Made by a program: the position numbers and the translations under genes
In this document: positions 19,624 through 30,190 of the stretch, piece after piece
How the letters are laid out: each line of letters starts with the position of its first letter
Position numbering within the stretch: the stretch's first letter is position 1
Assembly (NCBI GenBank): GCA_022457155.1
Contig: JAJGOT010000438.1
Location: 587,001-651,000, forward strand
DNA: 64,000 nt
Direction of reading: 5' to 3'
DNA from: Cladopsammia gracilis
Taxonomy: Eukaryota > Cnidaria > Anthozoa > Scleractinia > Dendrophylliidae
Notes under the pieces: model-generated
The model's input: the letters and a program-made list of their open reading frames with translations, nothing else
Told to the model about the DNA's origin: nothing
The model's database searches: none

Positions 19624-20972
19624 TAGCCTGTGACAGCCGCTTCCTCCCCTCAGAAAAAAATCGGGGAGAGAAGCGTCTGTGTAACGCCGTCGCTAATCTT
19701 GCTCCAGAATAATTTTGCATAAATTAAAATTTAGTAATTTCCGTTGACCAAAATAACGGACTCTCGAATTTCAGTTTCAAAATGGCATCGAACGTGTCGG
19801 ATCACGCAAATTTTCATCGGGCGATTGCAAGTGTTTGCGAGAGTTTCAAGATTCCTTCACTCTATCCAGAACAAGAAGAATGTTTGAAAGCACTTTTGAA
19901 GGGAAAAGATGTATATGCAAGTCTCCCTACCGGGTATGGGAAGTCGCTTACCTTTTATGCTGTTCGATCGTGGCTGATGAAGTCTTCGAACGACAGCTTG
20001 GAAGCAGCAAAATTGTCATCATATCACCGCTAAAAACGTTGATGGAAGAAGATCAAGTCGCTTATCTTAAATCCTTGGGTAATCCCACTAAAGCTTAATA
20101 AACTATCTCTCTCTGCTAACCTTGGATCTACATTTAGTTCACCGTGACATACTCCTGCAACGACAAACAAAAATAGCTGGGCCCAGCGTGATAAAAAAAA
20201 GCAGAAAACACAATAAACGGTCAACATATCTTTTCAGATCCTATCACTACAAAGAGAGAAAAAACTAGAAATGTTGAACCCTCTGTGTTAAAAATCAACA
20301 GAAAACAACCCACTAACCGCAAAAGCAAAACATGAAAAGGGACGTTATAAGAGGTCAAATACTTAAAGAAAAAAATCACAGGAAAACATTACAGACATAA
20401 CACAGTTGACCTCTAGTCCGTTACACGCGACTTTTTCAGTGAACACTAAACTCCTCCAAAACCAAGTAAATGATACCCGTTAAAATACATATATAGGTGG
20501 CAAACGGTATTTAACAACATTTTGTAAAAGTCGTACAGGCCTACCACCTCCATTTCACAAGAGATATACTCGTTAGATGAAAATATAAAAGGTTTTTAAA
20601 TGTTTCACACCGGTAGAGTGTGCTGCCTGTAAACCCTTGCTATTTCCTGCGATCGAGCCAGCAAACATTATCGGGAATTTGCTTTACATTTTGCTTCGAA
20701 TAGCCCGAATAAATTTTCTATCGACGTTTCCTGTGTGTGAATTTTCCCGCAAGTTTCTCGGAAGTAGCGCTAAATTCTCAGAAATGACCGATTAACCAAT
20801 GAAGACACGGTAAATGACCTACGTAATAGGATTACAATAACAACCATTCATGATACGTCCCCAGCATTCCGGGAAAGTCACCCGGAGCGACGAGCAAGAT
20901 TAGCGACGGCGTTACACAGACGCTTTTCTCCCCGATTTTTTTCTGAGGGGAGGAAGCGGCTGTCACAGGCTA
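19624..20972 (+). mobile_element. TAGCCTG-type DNA transposon carrying a RecQ helicase fragment (copy 1)
   Basis: A 1349-bp element with TIRs TAGCCTGTGACAGCCGCTTC and its complement ending GGCTA (further inversion through GGGGAGA...GCGTCTGTGTAACGCC). Flanked by a perfect 8-bp duplication AATTTCCA (19616-19623, 20973-20980) inside a LINE frame. It holds a RecQ-like N-terminal segment 158 bp from the left end and no transposase. Its right-interior segments recur inverted at 28.4-28.9 kb. Confidence 0.85.
19782..20098 (+). pseudogene. RecQ-like helicase N-terminal fragment (copy 1)
   Basis: Begins MASNVSDHANFHRAIASVCE, then YPEQEECLKALLKGKDV (motif 0) and LPTGYGKS (Walker A, motif I), then after a frame change IVIISPLKTLMEEDQVAYLK (motif Ia). 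The DExH box and all later motifs are absent, so it cannot be an active helicase alone. Confidence 0.8.
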
Positions 20973-20980
20973 AATTTCCA

Positions 20981-21746
20981 CAAAGAATGCAGAAACCAGA
21001 TGTAGATACTAATAGGACGCATGAATGGCTAAGAAGCTCAGGTTTAAAATCAGAAACAGAGGGATTTATTACAGCAGCCCAGGACCAAAGCCTACCAACA
21101 CGTGTCTACCACCACTACATCATCAATGATGGCACAGATCCTATGTGCAGAGTATGTGGATCCTCCCAAGAGACAGTCAATCATATCATATCATTTCTGG
21201 ATGTCCAGAGTTGGCTAAAACAGAGTACATAACCAGGCATAATAATGTTGCTGCCTATATCCACCCAAATATCTGTATACACTACAACAGGGTATTGAAA
21301 CCAAAGAAAATTGGTATGAACATCAACCAAAAACAGTGGAAGAAAACAACATGGTCATGATTCTCTGGGATATGCCAATCACCACTGACAGAGCCCTAAG
21401 CAGCAATAGGCCAGATATCACTGTTAAAGACCATACCGATAAACAGTGCACTTTGATTGATGTCACTATTCCATCGGACAAAAATGTTTCAATGAAAGAA
21501 TTTGAAAAATTGGCAAAATACAAAGATCTGGAAATTGAAGTAACTAGAATGTGGGGTATGAAGACTACAACAATTCCTGTGGTAATTGGAGCGCTTGGAT
21601 TGATCAAAAAGGGAGTGAGCGAGTACCTTGAGAGAATACCAGGAAGAAGTGAGATCAGTCAGATACAGAAGATTTCCGTTGCTGGGAACTGCACATATCC
21701 TACGGAAAGTGCTTTCCATTACATGATTGTTGGTTATATACCCTAG
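20981..21746 (+). pseudogene. LINE ORF part 2 (CCHC finger and endonuclease)
   Basis: Continues from part 1. It contains CRVCGSSQETVNHIIS followed, after a frameshift near 21200, by GCPEL, then RPDITVKDHTDKQ and LIDVTIPSDKN, the spaced PD...D pattern of restriction-like LINE endonucleases. At least two frame changes. Confidence 0.75.
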
Positions 21747-22163
21747 GTATATGGTTTATACCCAGATATAACCTGTATAGAAATGAATAGATAAAACCTA
21801 CAAATAATAATAATAATAATGTTATAGGGGGCTTCGCTTTTGGGTCTTTGGTCTTCGTTTTGTTGACATCCACTAATTCATTCTGTAATGACCCAGGCCA
21901 TAAACGAGTGGAATAGGTATTAGCCATGACAGTCAAATTAAGCTCTTACATGAAGTTACCGTACTTGTTTACATTCTGCAACATGCTAAAAGTCGATCTC
22001 TCGGGCCTTACCTTGACAAAGAGCTTTGTGAAAGCTTCACATGATCTTTTGACATTTTAACAAGAAAACACCTTAATTACTGGCGCTAGTTCAAGGAGCT
22101 TATATATTAAACTTTTACCCTGCTGTACAATGACACTCAAATGGACTGATCATTTTTTTCCAG

Positions 22164-22366
22164 TCAGTGTAAAACGTAGACTGCAGACCGGGGGTTAAAT
22201 GCAGACTGAGGGTAAAATGCAGACTGCAGACTGCAGACCAGGGGTAAAATGCAGACTGAGGGTAAAATAAAATATTAATAACCCTAACCCTAACCCTAGT
22301 CTGCAGTCTGCATTTTACCCTCAGTTTGCATTTAACCCCCGGTCTGCAGTCTGCGTTTTACACTGA
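22164..22366. mobile_element. Foldback repeat with telomere-like core
   Basis: TCAGTGTAAAACGTAGACTG at 22164 is complemented by the end at 22366 (CAGTCTGCGTTTTACACTGA). The arms are built from CTGCAGAC and GGGTAAAATGCAGACTG modules, and the centre has three CCCTAA units. 203 bp, non-coding. Confidence 0.85.
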
Positions 22367-22529
22367 CCGATTTTTTTCTGCAGATTCTTCGACATTAACT
22401 TCAATTGAAGTGTTTTTCTATGGAAATAACCTATTCCTGGACCAAATTTCACGTTTCTATATTGAACCGATCTCGAGAAAAGGCAATTTTATTGTAAAGT
22501 CCCACATGAGCCAGATGACCCAAACGGCC

Positions 22530-22783
22530 GGAGCTTAACCCGGTTTCTGTAGCATGAAGCGACTAGGAATATTGCTACTCCCCCCTGGATGGGATGCTAG
22601 TCCGTCGCAGGATTACCCCCAGCATTTTGTCGCCGGTACCCATTTATACACCTGGGTGGAGAGAGACAGTGTGGAGTAAAGTTTCTTGTCTAAGGAAACA
22701 ACACGACGACAGAGACCAGGCTTCGAACCACCGACCTTCAGGTTGAAAGTCCGACGCGCTAACCACTAGACCACCGTGTCTCC
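22530..22783 (-). mobile_element. tRNA-derived SINE
   Basis: On the minus strand the head has a box A-like TCTAGTGGTTAGCGCGTCGG (complement of about 22751-22770) and a perfect box B GGTTCGAAGCC (22719-22729), the internal RNA polymerase III promoter. The body has TGTATAAATGGGTACC and CATCCCATCCAG. A diverged second copy lies at 9473-9715. It resembles SINE families widespread in invertebrates. Confidence 0.88.
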
Positions 22784-23016
22784 ACCAATTTTATTGTGCA
22801 AGCAACCAATTTTCCCCACAAAATTCTCCACTCGAGAAAAATGACCGAAACTCTTTAGAACTCCTCTACGAATGATTTATCAACTACAATGAAAATTGAC
22901 TTACCTCTACAGAAAGAAAAATCATAATTACCCCTTTCTGTCCAAACACAAAACACTTTGAAGCTTGAATAAGTAGATTAAAAAGTTGTACTTGCAAATG
23001 GCGACGGCCTCGCAAA

Positions 23017-23101
23017 CCTCGTTCCCAGGGCCTCTCTCTTCAGTACGTCATCATCGGGAGAGGTGACGTAACTGAAGAGAGAGAGGCCCTGGGAACGAGG
23101 T
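23017..23101. repeat. Perfect-arm palindrome (CCTCGTTCCCAGGG)
   Basis: CCTCGTTCCCAGGGCCTCTC and onward to TCAGT is mirrored by ACTGAAGAGAGAGAGGCCCT ending GGGAACGAGG. Arms about 34 bp, spacer about 15 bp; the inner parts carry ACGTCA/TGACGT. Confidence 0.88.
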
Positions 23102-23878
23102 CTTCTCTTCGTGACGTCACGATGACCACTACTCCAAAATCAGGGTAGGGGGTTCTCATTCTCGCGGGCTCAGAAACCTGACAACCATGAAGTTTCACAA
23201 GGGAAGGTAAGGAAAGATTTTTCTTCTCGCATATTTTTCTAATACAATTGCGTTATGCTAGGTAAATACTAAGTATTTAGAAACAGATAAATCAACGGAG
23301 TTTAAGAAAATGGGGCATTTTATTCTTACTGTGTCAGACATGAAGCGGAGCCTGACTATTCAGATTTGCAACGAGCCTTCCTCCGCAAACACCATTTAAC
23401 ATTACATGTACATAGATACAACTTCAACTGTTTTGGTCTCTAATTTATCTAAAACCCTTTTACATTCCCATTTTAATATATAAAAATCATTTATACTTCA
23501 GAAAGTTCTTTTGTCGAAGCGATAAAAGAATTAGATAAACTTCGGTAATTGCTTGACAATCTCTGTCTTTGTTATTCTTTTGACGCACGATTTTGGAATT
23601 AATACACTTCAAAAACTTAAAAATGTGTATATCTTCATAAAACTGCTATAAAAACTGCTATAAATTTCGCCGAAATCTCAGCCTCGTCAGGCACATTCTG
23701 CCATCTTGAATTCTAGAATCTAATTCTAGAATCATGACAATGTAATGGTGTAATGCAATTGTAAAAGCATAACAAGCTCCCTAATTAGGTCCCCCGAATT
23801 ATAGCAAGGCCAATGTAGTAACAAGGTCCCCAAGCAGGGCTTCTAAACAACAACACAATCACAACACCCTCAGGTATA

Positions 23879-24541
23879 TTAAGGCATGGGTTAACGGTTA
23901 TTTTCAAAAAAAGGTAGGGGTGGTCTATCTTCGGAGGCTTTAGCCATAAAAACATAAAACTTTGCAATACTGAAGAGTTTGCAAATGCAGTAATTTTAGG
24001 ATATAGAAGATATGCAAATTAGGTCACGTGACTTGATACGGCCACAAAAACCAAAATCAAAGATGGGAACAGTTTATGACAACCGTAAATAAATTTCACT
24101 ACTACCAGATAAGTCCTAAGAGGAGAAACAAAAGATCTGTGCTTGGAAATTGTTGAATATTTCATTATGTTTGAAAATAAACGGTACTTTGTACTAGTGC
24201 CCAGTCCCCCATAACAGTTATTTCTTTTTTCCTGCCTTTCTTTTAAATTATCTTAAAGTTTCCAAGCACAGAAATTATGTACCTTGTGGCCTTAAAATCA
24301 TAAAGCTGATGGCAGACTCTAGGAAATAGTAAAAAGTGTTCCCATTTTGTGTATAAGATTTTTCAGCTAAAAATAGCCCTGACAAGTCACGTGATTTAAT
24401 TTCCATATTTTCTGCGCACGAAAATGACCACATTTGCAAACTGTTTATTCTGCCAAAGTTTTTCGTTCTTATGGATAAAGACTCAAAAGATAGACCACCC
24501 CCTCACTTTTTGTGTGAAATGGCAGGAGACCCATGCCTTAA
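23879..24541. mobile_element. Foldback element with TTAA target duplication
   Basis: TTAA (23879-23882) then GGCATGGG; the right end is CCCATGCC then TTAA (24538-24541). Inversion runs about 165 bp with gaps (GGTGGTCTATCTT, GTTTGCAAATG, TCACGTGACTTG). TTAA duplications are typical of piggyBac and Kolobok superfamilies; no transposase is present. Confidence 0.85.
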
Positions 24542-24924
24542 TTCACTTGAGCCACCATCACTTTGTCATGTTTTTCACTTTTTAGCTTTATTTTTAGTTT
24601 ATGTAACTTGTCAGCTTTACTCTATTACGTAACTTTTCTATAGTTTTAATTGCAACTTTTGTTATGTTAGAAGTATTGTTATATAAGGAACTTATTTCTG
24701 TAAGAATTTTTATTCCAAGTTGCTAGACTTTACAATACCCGGCCACTCTGAAGTCGCATTACTCGTGCATCGCGGCCCGCGGTACCACGGTGAATGAATA
24801 AGTTCAAATTTGTGACACCGCGGTCCGCGGTCCCACGGTATGGTATGTACTTGGTGTATCCCTTATTATTTTGTATTTAAACACTTAGTTTTTATTTCAA
24901 TAGAAAAAGAAGATAAAAACAGCA

Positions 24925-24990
24925 GAATGGGGAATCGAACGCGGGCCGTATGATCTACTCCATGCACACTATCCACTACACCACCGAGGA
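24925..24990 (-). other. tRNA-like sequence (SINE head or tRNA pseudogene)
   Basis: The minus strand has a box A-like TGGTGTAGTGGATAG and box B GTTCGATTC at tRNA spacing. Acceptor and T-stem pairing fail, so a working tRNA is unlikely. Confidence 0.6.
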
Positions 24991-25366
24991 CTAGCTGCCG
25001 GAAATTGTAATTTTTAAGGGATATGAGATAATATGCTGCTAGCCCAGACAATATATAAGAACTAACCCTTTCGATACATTGGAAATACTGGAATCAGTGC
25101 TTAACCCTAAATACTAAAATCAGTGCTTCAACCCTAGATACTGTAATCCGACCCTAAATTACACTGCAATATATCTAAATACATTACAATAAGGGATACA
25201 TAAAGTACCATACATTATGATCAGGGATACACCAAGTACCTAGGCACGGTATCGTGAATACCGCATCATAAAAGAACGCGGGCTTTGATAAGTCGAAAAT
25301 ATAATTTTTACATTGTTTGGCAATTAAAATTCGGAGTTTAGCGCTGATCTACAAGGGCTCTACACG

Positions 25367-25515
25367 GAAATGGTTAGCTTTCATTTATTGTTACGGTAAC
25401 ACCATACACATCTTAAACTTTGTGGGTGAAGCGCTGATCTGTAGTGATTAGGGCTAAGAACTGCCTCGAAATGGTTAGCTTTTATTTGTTGTTACGGTAA
25501 CACCATACAAATCTT
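25367..25515. repeat. Two direct copies, about 102 bp apart
   Basis: AAATGGTTAGCTTTCATTTA and GTTACGGTAACACCATACAC at about 25369 recur at about 25470. A related arm forms the palindrome at 26017-26110. Confidence 0.8.
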
Positions 25516-25724
25516 AACTCATCGTCTTCAGGTCTTTAAAACTTTAGACGAATTCGTTTGATGACGAAAAACACTCGCAAAAAATTGCGTTACTTCCGAT
25601 TGCCTCCAAATTTGGTCCACAGGAAGTTAATAGATTTAGCTAATTGTGAGCCTAGTTCCACAGGGTCCAGAGGGTACGGTGGCCCAAAAGGGCCACACAC
25701 AAACAAAACAGAAAACACAAATTA

Positions 25725-25920
25725 AAAAAAGCAAAACGCAAACAAAAAAGCAAAACGAAAACAAAAAAGTACAACGCAAAGAAAAAGCACAACACAAACA
25801 AAAAACGAAACGCAAACAAAAAAGCACAATGCAAACAAAAAAGCAAAACGCAAACAAAAAAGCAAAACGCAAACTAAAAAGCAAAACGCAAACTAAAAAG
25901 TACAACGCAAACAAAAAAGC
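25725..25920. repeat. 19-bp A-rich minisatellite
   Basis: About ten units of GCAAAACGCAAACAAAAAA with substitutions. Frames through it (KKQ-rich on plus, FF-rich on minus) are low-complexity by-products. Confidence 0.9.
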
Positions 25921-26016
25921 CGAGGAGTACTAGGAACGACTTCGGAAATTCTCGATTAAAAGGTATATACTTCATGCTAACACACCATATAGGGATCCTA
26001 TCATATAGGGATCCTG

Positions 26017-26110
26017 AAAACTCATTTTAAAATGGTTAGCTTTTATTTACTGTTATGGGTAGTGATATCCATAACAGTAAATAAAAGCTAACCATTTTAA
26101 AATGAGTTTT
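26017..26110. repeat. 42-bp-arm perfect palindrome
   Basis: Left arm 26017-26058 begins AAAACTCATTTTAAAATGGT; right arm 26069-26110 is its exact complement; 10-bp spacer. No mismatch found by eye. Confidence 0.93.
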
Positions 26111-26439
26111 TAGCCCTAAGCAAGTGCCGGATTCTTTGACGTGCATTAATTAAAACTACCATTAGGTATATACCGATTAAAAACCAATATGGCGGCCTAA
26201 ATGCGATGAAACTCACGGTCAATGGAAGCGTTTAAGCTGAAAAGAAGCGTGGTTTTACGGTACACTTTACGAAGTTTGCGATAGTGACAATCTTTGAAGA
26301 ATTTCTCGATCTTCTATGGCAAGCAATCCTTGTAGAAATGTCTGATTAAGCTGTCTTTGTCCCGCTGGCCGGTATTACCCATTGAAGAAAATAGTACCAT
26401 CCGGCGGGACATGGGGATGCACAATCTGGGGATGCACAG

Positions 26440-27111
26440 CTGGATCTACAAGAGCTGTGGATTGCCTTTGGAGTTGGTAACCATTTCAGATTTATACCAG
26501 TCCACAAGGTCGCCAACTGTCTAACTCAACAGCAGTGTGAAGCCCTCCCATTTCTTCATGCTGTCACAGGGTGTGACACTGTGTCATACCTTTCCGGTAA
26601 AGAAAAAAGACAGCTTTTCAAGCTTGGAAGTCGAATCCTGAAGTCACTACAACCTTTCAAGTGTTGTCATCTCCACAAGAAACTGTTTCTGAGGAACAAT
26701 GTCGTTTCTTGGAGCGATTTGTTGTTGTAATGTATAGCCGAACGTGCGCTCAACAGACAGTCAACGAAGCCAGACAAGCTTTATTTGCACAAGGCAATTA
26801 AAGTATTGAAAATATCCCGCCAAGCCGCCCTTGAACAGCACGTTAACAGAGCAGCCTATCAAGCAGGTCATGTATGGGGTCAAGCGCTGGAACCTATGCA
26901 GGAACTCCCAAGTCCGTCAGAGTGGGGTTGGCAACAATCACCAGAAGGCTGGTCTCCGAGGTGGACTATGCTAGATGAGGCATCAAAGGCTTGCAGCGAA
27001 CTGATAAAATGCGGTTGTAAAAGGGCCTGCCGTGAACTTTGTAAATGTACGAAAGCAAACCTGCCTTGCACTGCCCTGTGTTCCTGTGCAGGAAGTTGCT
27101 ACCAAGAATGA
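26440..27111 (+). pseudogene. Transposon-type protein relic with C-terminal CXC-like cysteine cluster
   Basis: Frame 1 from 26440 gives LWIAFGVGNHFRFIPVHK and FLHAVTGCDTVSYLSGKEK. After frame changes come FLERFVVVMYSRTC, RAAYQAGHVWGQAL, ELPSPSEWGW and a cysteine-rich end, CGCKRACRELCKCTKANLPC and CTALCSCAGSC. This is a family often seen in high copy in cnidarian, hydrozoan and insect genomes; the Cys pattern resembles the tesmin/TSO1 CXC domain and the GCDTVS segment resembles nuclease-type motifs. Two or more frameshifts. Confidence 0.65.
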
Positions 27112-28001
27112 CCTTCAAATTGGTAAGTTTTACGATGAAATCTATAGAGAAATAATCCTACTGGAAAAAATAATTAAAGATGTTATTTCACTGCAAACTA
27201 TACAATAATAATTTAGACCGTAATAAGCTAAATGAAGCGTTTCCATTTTTTTAGAAGTTGGGTACCCTGTGGTTTTCCATACAAACCTTATATGAGAATT
27301 TGTAAGACCGTTTATTTGCGTACAAGGCAAGATCCGAGATGGGTCTTGCTTTTATTTTATTTCTTATGGCCAAAGGACTATGCAGACCAATTTTGGCACT
27401 TGCATCACATTTTGAACAATTTTACCCCTTATCTTCCGGACTATAAACAGTTTGAGAATTAAGGTAAAGGGTGAAATAGAACTTTGAAGAACTCAAGCTC
27501 GAAAGCAATTCATTGGAATTGTCTGCAACTCAGCCTGCTATACAAACGGCATTTCTTTTCACAGAGAGAAAAATAACGTCTCGTGATATACGTGAGAGAA
27601 GGTGAGGGTAAGAAGACGTATTGAGGAACTTTTGTACTTTTACTTCCTGTACCATTAAAAATCAATTACCAAGTGCATATTATCACAGAATCACTCTCCG
27701 TCACTTTACTCTGCCCCTTCGGCGTCCATAATTACAGAGATTAAAACGAGCAATCTTTAAAATGAAAAATAAAACTCAGCTCACTGAAATTCACAAAGCA
27801 ATGATTATTCGTCCAAATTTTTTCTTATAAAAGATAACAAGCTTAACACAATTCCTGCTCGTCGCTAAAACCATTTTAACCCAGCTTGACGCAATGAAAG
27901 CGCCAGCACCTAATATCTTTAACTATCAACATTCTTCTTTTTTTTATTAACCTCACGTTCTAACGCATTAACGAGATGGCTTTAAGAGCCCTTTGATCTT
28001 T
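27112..28001. other. No gene recognised
   Basis: AT-rich spacer between the cysteine-rich relic and the inverted-repeat element starting near 28002. Nothing supportable. Confidence 0.55.
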
Positions 28002-29039
28002 GAATCGTCGCTGTCTTGAAAGTTAAACTGATTATGTACCGCGGGCCAAATTACTACGGGCTCGGAAGCTGCGAGAAGAATACGGAAAGGGAGGAAACTG
28101 ATTTAGGCACAATTTTTCAAATCCCTGTAACTCAGACGAAATTCAGTAAAAACGCCTCATTTTAAGTATGTGATCTGTAATTTCTATATTCTAATGAAAT
28201 ATCGAAGAAATCCATCGAAAAAAGTAGGTAAACATTTGCGGCGACCGAAATTTACGGCTTGAAAGCATCGCTTTCGTTCAATGTGCACCGCAACATCTGG
28301 TGACGGAAATGACGCCATCAGGTATTGTGCCCATGATCGGAAGTGTTTTCAGTCGTTATCGCATTCGCTGAAGGTTATGATTCGATTGCCCGTGTGCAGT
28401 TTCGTGGAATATTAAGATGTAGATCTTGAGAAGTCTGCTGAAATTCTTCACAAATTCTACTGTTCTAGTGTAAACTGGGTATTCTACATTTAGCCGTTTG
28501 TTAAGAAGGATTTTAAAAGGTGCGTGCAGCGGACTAGAGGTCAAGTCTGTCGGCTGTGGTTTCCAATTTCCTGTGGTGTTGTGCTTGTAGATTTTGGCCT
28601 CATTTTTATAGCGTCCTTTTTTGCCTGGCGGTTGGCGTGTTGTTTTCGCCACTAATATGAGCATGTAGATTTTTATGTAAGAAAGCCGTTTGAATTTCTT
28701 TAACTTTTCTCTCTAAAATACCGGACATGACTGGATCTGAAATGATCTGTTGGCGTGATTGTCTTCTATTCGTATTAATGTCACGTTGGGCCCAGCTATT
28801 TTAGTTTTGTCTTTGCAGGATTTTAATTTTCAGGATCCAAGCTTTATAGCAGAGAGAGCTGTAGCTTAAAAAGCTGTTCAACTTATAGAGAGTTGAAGTT
28901 TGTCTCAGTCAAGGTTGTAATTTTAGCTCGCTGTTTATACTAAAGCCTCCGCTGGCAATTTCGACAGTCTGGCAACTGCTTCCATTTGAGCACCAAAAGA
29001 AATTAAACACGCGTTAAATTTTCAATAATCTTTATACCA

Positions 29040-30190
29040 TAGCCTGCGAGCAAGCTCTCGGGCTCGGGGTTTGAGAGAGCGGAGAGCGAGAGCTTGCAAC
29101 GATGTCTCAGAAATTTGAATGTTTAACCCGTGAAAGCTAGCGGAAAATGCTGATTGGTTGAGATTTAATTGGATAATAACGTCATCATTGCGTGATCAAG
29201 AAAACAAAATCACGGAGAGCGGAGGAGACTGTATTCATAAAGCGTGCGAGAATTTTTCAAAATATGTGAAGGTTCCTTCGGAATTGAAACCCGGGCAACG
29301 TCAAGCAGTTGAAGCACTACTTAAAGGCTGTGATGTCCTCACTGTTTTGCTGACGGGCTATGGCAAAAGCTTTATATTTCAACTGTTTGCTGCCGCGGCT
29401 GCAAATTGAAAGGAGGCAGCATCAAACAGTGTTGGTTGTCTGTCCGTTACAACGCATCATCGACGACCAGGTAGCAGAAGCCAGAAGTATTGGAATGTCT
29501 GCGGCTTCTGTTGCCGATGTATCTAATGAAGAATTAAGATCGGCGAAGTTTCAGCTTTTGTTTGGGTCAGCCGAGAAAATTGTGACCTCCCACGCTGAAA
29601 GTTAACGGGAAAAAATATTCAACCGTTCAAACGGCGGCTGTTAAACGTTTAAAAAAAATCTTCACCCTTTCGAACGGCGAATGTTAGTACCCGTTTAGAT
29701 GAAAGATTTCCAGCCATTTGAACAGCTATCGAAAGAGCTCTAGTGTTTTGGCCCGTGCTATTTAGTTTATTTATTTTTGTTCACCACGCAATTTGCATAT
29801 GTTCGAAAGTAATTTGAAACCTTTTCAATAAAAAACATCTCGCGATTCACAAAATTATAAACACGCTAGCGAAGTTTTAACGAAGCTTTACAATATTAAA
29901 TCGTTTGGATCTTCTGCTTTCGGTTTTCTCCCTACACAGATCTATATTTGCCATACTTGCTGCGAGCAAGTTCCGTTTTTTCACGCGGACTGTTACATGT
30001 TTGTTGACATTAACGCTCGTTTCCGGTTTGCGCTGATTGGCCGAATTCTGACAGCTCGGACAGCGGGAAGCCACGGGAAGTATTGGGGGCGGCATTCAAA
30101 TTTCTGAGACATCGTTGCAAGCTCTCATTCCTTTCCCTCCCCCCCCAAAAAAAACTCCAAACCCGAACCCGAGAGCTTGCTCGCAGGCTA
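29040..30190 (+). mobile_element. TAGCCTG-type DNA transposon carrying a RecQ helicase fragment (copy 2)
   Basis: A 1151-bp element with TIRs TAGCCTGCGAGCAAGCTCTC and complement ending GGCTA. It is flanked by a perfect 8-bp duplication TTATACCA (29032-29039, 30191-30198). A RecQ-like N-terminal segment starts about 160 bp from the left end, as in copy 1. CAACGATGTCTCAGAAATTT near 29098 is repeated inverted near 30115, so the arms extend to about 80 bp. Confidence 0.87.
29200..29605 (+). pseudogene. RecQ-like helicase N-terminal fragment (copy 2)
   Basis: KPGQRQAVEALLKGCDVLTV (motif 0) and TGYGKSF (Walker A), then a frame change to VLVVCPLQRIIDDQVAEARS (motif Ia) and FQLLFGSAEKIV. It ends before the DExH box. 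Same extent as copy 1. Confidence 0.82.

Larger units (their letters stand above)
19192..21822 (+). mobile_element. LINE 3' fragment with restriction-like endonuclease (R2/R4/NeSL type)
   Basis: A 5'-truncated LINE. The reading frame covers the region after the reverse transcriptase: HPKADVERLYIPRAQGGRG, then a CCHC finger (C-x2-C-x8-H-x4-C around 21166-21211), then the endonuclease signature RPDI...LIDVTIP and KYKDLEIEVTRMWGMKT. It ends in an (AAT)n tail (21806-21822). An insertion at 19624-20972 splits it; removing that and one 8-bp duplicate restores the frame. Frameshifts in the finger region mark it as dead. Confidence 0.82.

Noticed and set aside
25636..25933. Lysine/glutamine-rich or phenylalanine-rich ORFs
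   Set aside because: Produced by a 19-bp A-rich minisatellite.
28356..28664. A 102-codon minus-strand ORF
   Set aside because: It lies in sequence shared with the non-coding right interior of RecQ transposon copy 1, where the frame is not kept.
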